From: Candidatus Hydrogenedentota bacterium | Lineage (GTDB): Bacteria; Hydrogenedentota; Hydrogenedentia; Hydrogenedentales; SLHB01 | Assembly: GCA_016934125.1 (NCBI GenBank) | Contig: JAFGTL010000763.1 | Location: 1-9,828 of the forward strand | Direction: 5' to 3' | DNA: 9,828 bases | Shown: piece after piece, positions 1 to 6,895 of the stretch | How positions within the stretch are numbered: the stretch's first letter is position 1 | Layout of the letters: each line of letters opens with the position of its first letter | Program-made: the position numbers and the translations under genes | Notes under the pieces: generated by a model | What the model was told of the DNA's origin: nothing | The model's input: the letters and a program-made list of their open reading frames with translations, nothing else | Databases searched by the model: none

Positions 1-117
1 CTGGGCCTGTGACTTTTAGTGCGATTGCCCTAGCCTTTTTCCCCTTCCAATCGGCTCGCGTGTGCACTTACACTACCGGGCGGTAACTCACGGGGATGAG
101 GGGAGATCCGCAGCGCC

Positions 118-1191
118 ATGATGCCGATTGAACGTATTCCAGACTGGGAACGCCGGCTGGCTCGACAGGATGCGTTCTGGGATTGCGCCGTTCTCGACCG
201 GCCGGTGGTCACCATCTCCGTTCCCAGACCAGTCCCCGAACGCCCCTGGCCCGCAGAGAAGCAATACGCCACTTACCGGGATCGTTGGATGGACACGGAG
301 CGCGTGGTCGAAGACGCCCTGGCGGCCGCCCTGAACACCGAGTACCTCGGCGACGCGCTACCCTCTGCGTGGCCCAATCTAGGCCCCGAAGTGTTCAGCG
401 CCTTCTTCGGCATCGATCTCGAGTACACCGCCGATACCTCCTGGGCGGTGCCCGCCGTCACCGACTGGGCCGACGTGAGCCATCTGCGGTTCTCGGAAGA
501 CAACCCCTACTGGAAGAAGCTGCTCGAGATGACGGACGCCCTCCTCGACGCCGGCAAGGGCGTCTACTACGTCGGCATCAGCGACATCCATCCCGGCGGC
601 GACGCCATCGCCGCGTTCCGCGAGCCCATCGATCTCAACACCGACCTCCTCACCGCCCCCGACGCCGTGAAGGCCCTTCTCCGCCATGTCAATGAAACCT
701 ACGCCGGGGTGTTCGATTTCTACTATGACAAGCTGACGAAGGCCGGGCAGGCCTGCACCTCTTGGCCCGGCATCGTGTCCACCCGGAAATGGTACGTCCC
801 GTCCAACGACTTCTCATGCATGATCTCGAAGGAGATGTTCGACGAGTTCTTCCTGCCGGGCATCATCGAGGAATGCCGGCACACCGAGGCCTCGATCTAC
901 CACCTCGACGGCCCGGGCGCCCTACGCCACCTGGACAGCCTCCTCGCCATCGAGGAACTCAACGCGATTCAATGGGTGTACGGGGCGGGCAATGGCACCG
1001 CGTCGGACTGGACGGCCGTCTACCAGCGCTGCCAGCAGGCGGGCAAAGGAATCCAACTGAGCCTCGTACTGCGCGAACTCGACTGGCTCTTCGAGAATCT
1101 GCGGCCGGAAGGCGTGTGGCTGGGCGTAGGCGGAGTCACCGACGCCGAGTGCGCGGCCGAGGTGATCCGTCGAGTGGGCGCCTGGCGGTAA
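118..1191 (+). CDS. URO-D-like protein (uroporphyrinogen decarboxylase / corrinoid methyltransferase superfamily)
   Basis: A 357-residue cytoplasmic protein with no signal peptide or membrane segment. It resembles the URO-D-fold paralogues often auto-annotated as uroporphyrinogen decarboxylase or 'trimethylamine corrinoid protein 2', which are abundant in anaerobic and PVC-type genomes. Recognisable pieces are SDIHPGGD (residues 155-162), SNDFSCMIS (229-237), YHLDGPGA (261-268) and QWVYGAGNG (285-293), with a final strand GVWLGVGGVTD near 332-342. True methyl-cobalamin:CoM methyltransferases bind zinc through His-x-Cys and a distal Cys. Here the motif reads His262-Leu-Asp264, so that site is not conserved. 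The genuine haem enzyme is also unlikely, because its N-terminal Arg-rich active-site motif is not evident. The start at 118 follows the purine-rich GAGGGGAG at 98-105, and a second ATG lies immediately after it. The family call is good; substrate and reaction are unknown. The next gene starts 119 bp downstream. Confidence 0.82.
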   Translation: MMPIERIPDWERRLARQDAFWDCAVLDRPVVTISVPRPVPERPWPAEKQYATYRDRWMDTERVVEDALAAALNTEYLGDALPSAWPNLGPEVFSAFFGIDLEYTADTSWAVPAVTDWADVSHLRFSEDNPYWKKLLEMTDALLDAGKGVYYVGISDIHPGGDAIAAFREPIDLNTDLLTAPDAVKALLRHVNETYAGVFDFYYDKLTKAGQACTSWPGIVSTRKWYVPSNDFSCMISKEMFDEFFLPGIIEECRHTEASIYHLDGPGALRHLDSLLAIEELNAIQWVYGAGNGTASDWTAVYQRCQQAGKGIQLSLVLRELDWLFENLRPEGVWLGVGGVTDAECAAEVIRRVGAWR

Positions 1192-1310
1192 CCGTCTCCC
1201 AGGGAACCATACCGCTTCGAACGCGTTGTACAGGCAGGGGATTGCTCCGCCTATACGGCAATTCCCGAAGCGTGTACAATGAGCCTTGCAGGGAGGCGGG
1301 GAGAACGGAC
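1191..1310 (+). promoter_or_regulatory. Leader of the small secreted-protein gene with competing inverted repeats
   Basis: Three perfect short inverted repeats are visible: CGCTTCG (1213-1219) with CGAAGCG (1266-1272), TTGTACA (1226-1232) with TGTACAA (1273-1279), and CCGCCT (1247-1252) with AGGCGG (1294-1299). They cross each other, so they cannot all form at once. The third would occupy part of the purine-rich ribosome-binding region (GGGAGG 1291-1296, GGGGAG 1298-1303). TACAAT at 1275-1280 resembles a -10 box but has no good -35 at 16-18 bp. This may be an attenuator or operator, or chance in GC-rich sequence. Confidence 0.3.
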
Positions 1311-1778
1311 ATGACACGACGACTGCTGGCCCTCTCGGTGGCGGCGCTTGTCGGGGGCGCCGGTGTTACGGCCGCCGTCTCGAGCGTCCACGCCGCTTCG
1401 AGCGCCGACGCCGGCCGCACAGAGATCTACACGGCCTGTTCTGTGGCGCCCTTGCCGGGCGGCGGCCGGGTGTGCGTCATTCTGCCGTGCCCGGGCACGG
1501 GCCTCTCGGGCGCTGGCCGTCCCGGGTGCCGGCTCCTCAACGCGCCCCCGGGCGAGCGGGACGCCTACCGCATGCCGGTGATCGAACCCGATCCGGGCGT
1601 CTCCTACACCATGCCGGGCATCGAGCCCGATCGGGGCTTCACCTACCGGATGCCCCAGATCGGCCGGCCCGAGGCCGGACACTGTATTCACATACCGTCG
1701 CTGGACTCGATTCAGCGCCTCCGGTGCTGGCCTGCCCGGCCGGATGCCTCGCCGGACGCGGGTGAAGAGGGCCGGTAG
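1311..1778 (+). CDS. Small secreted cysteine-containing protein with 13-residue tandem repeat
   Basis: A 155-residue protein I do not recognise. Residues 1-28 form a classical Sec signal peptide: MTRR, a hydrophobic core LLALSVAALVGGAGVTAAV, and a probable cleavage after Val-His-Ala. The mature part has six cysteines (C43, C55, C60, C73, C125, C139), an even number that would suit disulfides outside the cytoplasm. Residues 86-120 hold about 2.7 copies of a 13-residue unit, YRMPVIEPDPGVS, YTMPGIEPDRGFT, then a partial YRMPQIGRP, encoded at 1566-1670 with a 39-nt period. The C-terminus (from about 140) is Pro/Asp/Glu-rich. The ATG at 1311 is chosen because the signal peptide begins there and GGGGAG at 1298-1303 is correctly spaced. 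The same frame is open far upstream, but that part overlaps the URO-D gene and is shadow. It ends 40 bp before the DUF4139 gene, so cotranscription is likely. Function unknown. Confidence 0.68.
   Translation: MTRRLLALSVAALVGGAGVTAAVSSVHAASSADAGRTEIYTACSVAPLPGGGRVCVILPCPGTGLSGAGRPGCRLLNAPPGERDAYRMPVIEPDPGVSYTMPGIEPDRGFTYRMPQIGRPEAGHCIHIPSLDSIQRLRCWPARPDASPDAGEEGR
1566..1670 (+). repeat. 39-bp tandem repeat inside the small secreted-protein gene
   Basis: Two full units (1566-1604, 1605-1643) and a partial third (1644-1670) encode Y-[RT]-M-P-x-I-E-P-D-x-G-x-[ST]. Tyr, Met-Pro and Ile are kept in all three units; Glu-Pro-Asp is kept in the first two, while the third diverges to Gly-Arg-Pro. Synonymous differences between units at DNA level suggest selection on the peptide rather than a very recent duplication. 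Confidence 0.7.
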
Positions 1779-1818
1779 GGTGCGTCGGGCTCGCGAGCAT
1801 CACGAAAGGAGCAGCAGC

Positions 1819-3270
1819 ATGATGAGGACGACTCACACCGCGGTGGTTGTCGCGTTGATCGGGCTGGCGCCATGCGCCGGGTGGGCCCAAGCGCCGGGGC
1901 CAAGGCTCAGCGATCGGCTGGACGGCGTCGCCGCCGCCTCCCAGACCACCATCTCGGATCAGTCCGACGTGGCCGTCACCATCTACAACAACGACCTCGC
2001 CCTGGTTCGCGATCGCCGCAAGGTGCCCATGCTGCCCGGCGAGCAGTCCCTCGCCTTCATGGACGTGCCCGAGCGAATCCTGCCCCAGACCGTCAGCCTC
2101 CGCTCGATCTCCGCGCCGGGCTCCCTCCGCATTCTCGAGCAGAACTATGAGTACGACCTCATGAGTCCCGCGAAGATGATGGAGAAATACGTAGGCCAAG
2201 ACGTCCGGCTCGTCAATTTCAGCCGCGAAATCGGCTTCACCGAGGTCGAGGCCACCCTGCTCAGCGTCAACGACGGCCCCATCTACCGCACGGAGACCGG
2301 CATCTACCTGGGCCACCCCGGCGTGGTCGCGTTGCCCGAGGTTCCCGACAACCTGATCGCCAAACCGTCGCTCCTCTGGATCCTCGACAACGACACCACC
2401 GATCAGGAACTCGAAGCCACCTTCCTCACCAACGGCATGGGGTGGACGGCCGACTACGTCGTCACCCTCGATCAGAGCGATGCGGCCATGGATCTCGAGG
2501 GCTGGGTGACCCTCGACAACCGATCCGGCGCCCAGTACACCGACGCCCAGTTGAAGCTGGTGGCCGGCGAGGTGCATGTCGCGCCCCCGCCCGCGCCCGC
2601 CCCGCGCGAGGGCCTGAGGGCCATGGCCAAGGGCGCGGCCCCCGTACGCGAAGAGGCCTTCGCGGAGTACCATCTCTACACCCTCTCCCGCCGCACCACC
2701 ATCAAGAACAACCAATCCAAACAAGTCAGCCTCCTCTCCGCGTCCGGCGCCGCGGTGCAGAAGCACTATGAACTGCGCGGCAGCGAGTCCTTCTTCCTGG
2801 ACAAGCGCGGCCCTGTCAAAGATCTCAAGGTGGCCGTTTTTCTCGCCTTCCAAAACGCGGAAGCGAACAAGCTCGGCCTGCCGTTGCCGGCCGGCGTCAT
2901 GCGCGTCTACCAGGAAGACCGCTCGGGCATGCTCCAGTTCGTCGGAGAGGATCGCATCGATCACACGCCCAAAGACGAGGAGGTCCGGCTTCGGCTCGGC
3001 AACGCCTTCGACATCGTCGGCGAACGCGTGCAAACCGATTTCCAGCGGATTGCCGACCGGGTTACCGAATCGGCCTACCGCATCGCCGTCCGCAACCACA
3101 AGGCCGCCGATGTCGACGTCGACATCATCGAGCCCATGCCGGGCGACTGGGCCATCCGCGACGCCTCCCACGCCTTCGACAAGAGGGACGCGCACACCGC
3201 CGTGTTCCGCGTGTCCGTGCCCAAGGACGGCGAGGCCGTGGTCACCTACCGCGTGCGCGTGACGTTCTAG
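1819..3270 (+). CDS. Secreted DUF4139 domain protein
   Basis: A 483-residue exported protein of unknown function. Residues 1 to about 25 are a signal peptide (hydrophobic core AVVVALIGLAPCAGWA, cleavage near Ala-Gln-Ala). An N-terminal beta-rich segment begins VTIYNNDLALVRD (53-65), a family hallmark. The DUF4139 region runs from about 195 to the end, with landmarks TFLTNGMGWTADYVVTL (201-217), GWVTLDNRSG (228-237), a Pro/Ala-rich linker (254-262), YTLSRRTTIKNNQSK (287-301), LPLPAGVMRVYQED (354-367) and LRLGNAFDIVGER (391-403). It ends on a beta-strand, as is usual. The ATG at 1819 is preferred over the in-frame ATG at 1744: AAAGGAGC (1805-1812) sits at good spacing, the signal peptide starts here, and 1744 would overlap the upstream gene and add a charged extension. 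It is likely in one operon with the small repeat protein. Periplasmic or surface location is inferred. Confidence 0.9.
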   Translation: MMRTTHTAVVVALIGLAPCAGWAQAPGPRLSDRLDGVAAASQTTISDQSDVAVTIYNNDLALVRDRRKVPMLPGEQSLAFMDVPERILPQTVSLRSISAPGSLRILEQNYEYDLMSPAKMMEKYVGQDVRLVNFSREIGFTEVEATLLSVNDGPIYRTETGIYLGHPGVVALPEVPDNLIAKPSLLWILDNDTTDQELEATFLTNGMGWTADYVVTLDQSDAAMDLEGWVTLDNRSGAQYTDAQLKLVAGEVHVAPPPAPAPREGLRAMAKGAAPVREEAFAEYHLYTLSRRTTIKNNQSKQVSLLSASGAAVQKHYELRGSESFFLDKRGPVKDLKVAVFLAFQNAEANKLGLPLPAGVMRVYQEDRSGMLQFVGEDRIDHTPKDEEVRLRLGNAFDIVGERVQTDFQRIADRVTESAYRIAVRNHKAADVDVDIIEPMPGDWAIRDASHAFDKRDAHTAVFRVSVPKDGEAVVTYRVRVTF

Positions 3271-3293
3271 CGCCCCCGAATCGGCCGACATCT

Positions 3294-3328
3294 CCCGCCC
3301 GGCGCCCTGGCGGGGCTCCGGCGATTTT
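3294..3328 (+). terminator. Possible weak terminator after the DUF4139 gene
   Basis: CCCGCC (3294-3299) and GGCGGG (3309-3314) form a perfect 6-bp GC stem with a 9-nt loop, 24 nt past the stop. The only T-run, TTTT at 3325-3328, lies about 10 nt after the stem. This is not a textbook intrinsic terminator, so some read-through into the next gene is plausible. Confidence 0.3.
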
Positions 3329-3342
3329 GCGGGCTGGGGCGA

Positions 3343-3371
3343 TTGCTTTTCGGGCCCTCGCCGCCTATGCT
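3343..3371 (+). promoter_or_regulatory. Candidate sigma70-type promoter for the DUF5696 gene
   Basis: TTGCTT (3343-3348) and TATGCT (3366-3371) are separated by exactly 17 bp, 35 bp upstream of the ATG at 3407. The -10 matches consensus at 4 of 6 positions and the -35 at 3 of 6. The predicted start would be near 3378. This overlaps the inverted repeats at 3362-3402, so a transcript from this promoter would lack their left arms. Confidence 0.4.
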
Positions 3372-3402
3372 CGTCTCCGCTGAATAGGCGCAACGGGAGA
3401 CG
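3362..3402 (+). promoter_or_regulatory. Interlocked inverted repeats (H-type pseudoknot geometry) over the DUF5696 ribosome-binding site
   Basis: CGCCTAT (3362-3368) pairs perfectly with ATAGGCG (3384-3390), and CGTCTCC (3372-3378) pairs perfectly with GGAGACG (3396-3402). The left arm of the second pair lies in the loop of the first, which is H-type pseudoknot topology with connecting loops of 3, 5 and 5 nt. The second right arm contains most of the Shine-Dalgarno GGGAG (3395-3399), 4 nt before the ATG. If transcribed whole, it could hide the ribosome-binding site. The structure is seen only as complementarity; regulation is inference. Confidence 0.35.
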
Positions 3403-3406
3403 GAAC

Positions 3407-5536
3407 ATGATGTATGCAGTGCTGGCCCTCGCGACACATCTTGCGGCGGGCGATGAGTTCGCCCCACGAATCGAGACCCTCCGTTTTCATGTCGAGCGAC
3501 TCGGCGCGATCACGGTGCCGGAAGCCCTCGAGGCCGAGAAGACGGCGAAACTGGCCGAACTCGGCACCCGCCTCGACGCAGGCGCCGAAACCGAGGAGCA
3601 GTTCAACGAGCTTTACCGCGCCATCGACGCGGTGCGCACCTGGCTGTGGGAGAACGCCGCCGACAAGCCCACGCGCGTCGAGGGCCGGTTCGAGGAAACC
3701 GACACGGGCTGGACAGTCACGGGCACGGCCCTGACGCTGCACCTCGCCAAGCAAGACCTCGCCATGTCCGTCGATACGGGAACGCACACGTGGCAGTTCG
3801 CCCCCTGCGACAACACGGATGTCGACTTCGACGGCCCGGCCTTCAGCTTCCTCTCGGCCCGTTCGCGCACCGTCGTCCCGTTCAACACCGGCTACAGCAT
3901 CGGGTTGAATGCGACGCTGGGCGATTTCCCCGAGGCCCCCGGGTTCGAGATCGACCTCTGCGCCAATCTCATCGGCAATGAGATGGTGATCGAACTGGCC
4001 GCGCGCCAGCCGGAGACGAACCTGTGCGGCATCTACTGGCCCAAGGCCGTCGAAACCGGCAATACGGAGCGCGACCTCGCGGTGATTCCCTACATGCAGG
4101 GCATGCTGCTGCCAGGCAACTGGGGGCAGGACATCCATCACAAAGATCTCTCGAATTCCCGCTCGCTCTACATGCCCTGGTGGGGGCAGATCGTCGACGG
4201 TCACGGCGTCCAGGTGATTCTTGAAACCAGCGATGACGGTGGCGCCGCCTACCACCATCCGGCCGGCGGGCCCACGCGCATCGCGCCCATGTGGTACGCC
4301 AGCCTCGGCAAGCTCGGCTACCAGCGCATCGCCCGCTACGTGTTCGAAGACGACGCCTCCTACGTCACCATGGCCAAGCGCTACCGCCGCTACGTGCAGG
4401 AAGACGGCCGGTTCGTGTCGCTCGCCGAGAAGCGCGTGGCCTCGCCCGCCCTCGATGAAATCATCGGCAGGCCCGTCGTCCATATCGGGGCGCTCTACCA
4501 CTTCGTTGAGGAGGCCAGCCTGTTCAATCGCGGGCAGATCGAGAGAAACCACCAACTCATCACCTTCGACAAGCTCGCCGAAGGCCTCCGCAACCTCAAG
4601 GCCGCCGGCATCGGCGACGCCTACGTCCACCTCGACGGATGGGGGTTCCGCGGCTACGACAGCCTCCATCCCGATCCGCTTCCCGCCGGCGAGGAACAGG
4701 GCGGATGGGACGGATTGCGCCGGTTCGCGGACACCTGCCACGAACTCGGCTACCTGTTCGCCGTCCACGATCAATACCGCGACTTCTACTTCAACGCCGT
4801 CTCGTTCGACGATCGCCTTGCCGTTACCCGGCTCGATGGCGGCCGTGAGGAGCACTCGATCTGGCCCGGCGGCCCGCAAACCATGCTAAGCGCGCGGTTC
4901 GCGCCGGAATACGTCCGCCGCAACCACGATCTGTTCGCCGCCAACGGCGTCCGCGTTCAGGGCGCCTACCTCGACGTCTTCTCCGTCGTCCCCCTCGAAG
5001 AAAGCGCCCAGGCCGCCCATCCCATGACGCGCTCCGAGTGCGGCCGCCATCGCCGGGCCTGCTTCGACCTTCTGAAGGCGCGCGGCTATGTCGTCAGTTC
5101 CGAGGAGCCCGCCGAGTACCTCGTCCGCACGCTTCACCTCGTCCACCACGGCCCCTACGCCACCTTCCCGGGCCTTGGGGGCGGCGACGCCACGGGCATT
5201 CCCGTGCCCCTGTTCACGCTCGTATACCACGACTCGCTCCTGCTGCCGTGGGAGATGGGCGACGACGGCGGCTGGGGCATTCCCCGCGGGGACGCGGGCT
5301 GGCTCCACTGCCTGCTCAACGCGGGCCTGCCTTATGTCGGCCTCGGCGCGTCGGGCCAGGCCGTCGAACGGGTGAATGAGGCTGCCGCGCTCGCGGCACG
5401 GTGCGGCACGCTCGAGATGACGAACCACGAGTTCCTCGATGGCTCGCGGCGCAAACAGCGCAGCACCTTCAGCGACGGCACCCAGGTTACCGTCGATTTC
5501 GACACCAAGGAGTACACGATCCAGCACGGCCAGTAG
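3407..5536 (+). CDS. DUF5696 protein, glycoside-hydrolase-like TIM barrel
   Basis: A 709-residue protein I assign to the DUF5696 family, probably a TIM-barrel glycosidase relative (GH101/GH129-like clan). Residues 1-15 are a short hydrophobic leader without the usual Lys/Arg, so export is uncertain. A helical stretch (about 25-80) precedes a beta-sandwich-like region (about 90-345). The barrel follows from about 355, with HLDGWG (408-413; Asp410), VHDQYRDFYF (453-462), GAYLDVFS (519-526; Asp523) and VVSSEEPAEY (562-571; Glu566/567). A C-terminal beta segment ends FSDGTQVTVDF. Asp523 and Glu566 or Glu567 are natural candidates for nucleophile and acid/base, by position after consecutive barrel strands; this is inference. 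The length is normal and both ends look intact. The start is supported by GGGAG at 3395-3399. The gene stands alone, 136 bp after DUF4139 and convergent with the alcohol dehydrogenase gene. Substrate unknown. Confidence 0.85.
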   Translation: MMYAVLALATHLAAGDEFAPRIETLRFHVERLGAITVPEALEAEKTAKLAELGTRLDAGAETEEQFNELYRAIDAVRTWLWENAADKPTRVEGRFEETDTGWTVTGTALTLHLAKQDLAMSVDTGTHTWQFAPCDNTDVDFDGPAFSFLSARSRTVVPFNTGYSIGLNATLGDFPEAPGFEIDLCANLIGNEMVIELAARQPETNLCGIYWPKAVETGNTERDLAVIPYMQGMLLPGNWGQDIHHKDLSNSRSLYMPWWGQIVDGHGVQVILETSDDGGAAYHHPAGGPTRIAPMWYASLGKLGYQRIARYVFEDDASYVTMAKRYRRYVQEDGRFVSLAEKRVASPALDEIIGRPVVHIGALYHFVEEASLFNRGQIERNHQLITFDKLAEGLRNLKAAGIGDAYVHLDGWGFRGYDSLHPDPLPAGEEQGGWDGLRRFADTCHELGYLFAVHDQYRDFYFNAVSFDDRLAVTRLDGGREEHSIWPGGPQTMLSARFAPEYVRRNHDLFAANGVRVQGAYLDVFSVVPLEESAQAAHPMTRSECGRHRRACFDLLKARGYVVSSEEPAEYLVRTLHLVHHGPYATFPGLGGGDATGIPVPLFTLVYHDSLLLPWEMGDDGGWGIPRGDAGWLHCLLNAGLPYVGLGASGQAVERVNEAAALAARCGTLEMTNHEFLDGSRRKQRSTFSDGTQVTVDFDTKEYTIQHGQ

Positions 5537-5569
5537 CCGGCGGCACCCGGATGGACGGGCGGCGTCCGC
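5537..5569. terminator. Convergent intergenic junction with short GC hairpin
   Basis: Only 33 bp separate the DUF5696 stop from the alcohol dehydrogenase stop on the other strand. GGACG (5553-5557) and CGTCC (5563-5567) form a 5-bp stem with a 5-nt loop. Neither side has a T-run. It could act weakly in both directions; support is limited to symmetry and position. Confidence 0.22.
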
Positions 5570-6862
5570 CTACGCGGGCGGGCTCTCGATGAGCGAGAAG
5601 TCGCCCGTCCGGGCCGCCTCGAGCACCGGCCCCATGTACTCGTCCACGGTATCCGCGGACAACGGCACGGGCATGTTCTTCAGCTTGCTCTCGAGTTTCG
5701 GGTTCTTGGCCGCGGCGAGGGCGCGGGCGATATGGCCTTCGGTGAAGCCCGGCACATCGGCCAGGCGTGTCGGAAACCCGAGCCGCGTCGACAGGGCGAT
5801 CATGGCCTCGGCCACGGCGATCCCGAGATCGCGCCCGTGGAGGCCGTCGAGGCGGGCATCCGTGTAGCCGGCCGCCCGGTAGAGGGCGCCTACCTCGCGC
5901 ACGCGATCTTCCACGGCCGGCGCGAAGAACACGGTGTAGTACGGATTCATGATGGCGCACGCCCGGCCGTGGCTCAGCACGTCAACGAGGGAGAAGCTCG
6001 TCAGGTGCGCGCCGTTCGTGCCGCCCACCATGATGGCGTAGCCGCCGAGATCCGTGCCGAGCCCGAGGGCCTCGCGCGCGGCCATGTCGGCGCCGTCGCG
6101 GCAGGCGCGCTCGAGGTGGTTCACAATCAATTCGATCCCGAGCAGCGCAATGGGGCGCACCGTGTCCGCCGCTCCCGCGGGCGCGCCCAGGAACACCTCC
6201 AGGCAATGGGCCACGCCGTCCAGTCCGCCATCCATGGTGAACTCGGGCGACATGGTCCGCGTCAGTTGGTAGTCGAACACCGCCCGGGGCGGCACGATAG
6301 CGTCGTCGACGATGAGGAGCTTCTGCCCCGTGTCCCGATGGGTGATGTTCGAGTACTTGGTGAGGTGCGCGGCCGAGCCCGAGGCCAGTTGGGCCGCGAC
6401 GACGGGCAACGGACGCCGGCCCGCGGCCTCGCACAGGGCCGACACCCGGCCCAAGCCGAAGTAGTCCATCAAGTCCGGGTGTTGCTCGCCAAGGGCGAGG
6501 TAGGCGACGGCCGCCTTGGTGCCATCGATGCCGCTGCCCCCGCCTACGGCCACGACCACGTCCGGATTCTGGGCACGCAGGGCGTCCGCGATGCGAAACA
6601 CGTCTTCCCGCGGGGCGTTCGGGGCCGCGCCCGCGATGAACTCGCCCGCCAACGCCACTGACGCCTCCGCCAGGGCGGCCCGCGTCGCCTCGTGGATGGG
6701 CGCGCCCCAGTCTTTCCCGATCCCGGACGTCACCACCGACGCCCGCGCGCCGAGCGCGGCCACCTGCTCGCCCAGCCGCCCGAAACAGCCCAGCCCGTGG
6801 ATGTAGGCGTCGCCTTTGAACGCCTGGAGGAGTCCCTGCGCGCGGCGTTTGTTCTCATCCAT
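5570..6862 (-). CDS. Iron-containing (group III) alcohol dehydrogenase family protein
   Basis: A 430-residue cytosolic NAD(P)-dependent oxidoreductase of the iron-type alcohol dehydrogenase family. The N-terminal half has the dinucleotide-binding glycine motif VGGGSGIDGTKA (106-117) and the family's LASGSAAHLTKYSNI stretch (159-173), equivalent to the TAGTGSE motif. The metal-binding half has DGVAHCLE (Asp215, His219), and later NGAHLTSF (His286) and LSHGRACA (His298), giving the expected Asp-His-His-His ligand set. Spacing between the last two is 12 residues. The classical first His of the H-x-M-A-H signature is absent, so His286 is my assignment. The length is slightly above the usual 380-400. 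AAGGAGG (6879-6873) is a strong ribosome-binding site 10 nt before the ATG. It follows the VOC gene by 33 bp in the same direction and is probably cotranscribed. The substrate cannot be told; maleylacetate reductase or diol-dehydrogenase-like activity is possible. Confidence 0.92.
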   Translation of the reverse strand: MDENKRRAQGLLQAFKGDAYIHGLGCFGRLGEQVAALGARASVVTSGIGKDWGAPIHEATRAALAEASVALAGEFIAGAAPNAPREDVFRIADALRAQNPDVVVAVGGGSGIDGTKAAVAYLALGEQHPDLMDYFGLGRVSALCEAAGRRPLPVVAAQLASGSAAHLTKYSNITHRDTGQKLLIVDDAIVPPRAVFDYQLTRTMSPEFTMDGGLDGVAHCLEVFLGAPAGAADTVRPIALLGIELIVNHLERACRDGADMAAREALGLGTDLGGYAIMVGGTNGAHLTSFSLVDVLSHGRACAIMNPYYTVFFAPAVEDRVREVGALYRAAGYTDARLDGLHGRDLGIAVAEAMIALSTRLGFPTRLADVPGFTEGHIARALAAAKNPKLESKLKNMPVPLSADTVDEYMGPVLEAARTGDFSLIESPPA

Positions 6863-6895
6863 GGTGTTCGGGCCTCCTTGGGCCAGCGGGGCGCG

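Noticed and set aside
1..14. The 12-mer GGGCCTGTGACT at 3-14 recurs at 8402-8413
   Set aside because: In a window of this size one or more chance 12-mer repeats are expected, and similarity does not extend convincingly on either side.
1639..3408. A 589-residue open frame on the minus strand opposite the DUF4139 gene
   Set aside because: Composition is dominated by Gly, Val, Asp and His runs typical of the antisense of a GC3-rich gene. The plus-strand protein has a signal peptide, ribosome-binding site and recognisable domain.
3365..4879. A 504-residue open frame on the minus strand opposite the DUF5696 gene
   Set aside because: Antisense shadow: low-complexity Gly/Val/Glu composition, no recognisable domain, overlaps a well-supported gene entirely.
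5732..6661. A 309-residue plus-strand open frame opposite the alcohol dehydrogenase gene
   Set aside because: Arg/Gly/His/Ala-rich antisense shadow; the minus strand carries the full dehydrogenase with all metal ligands.
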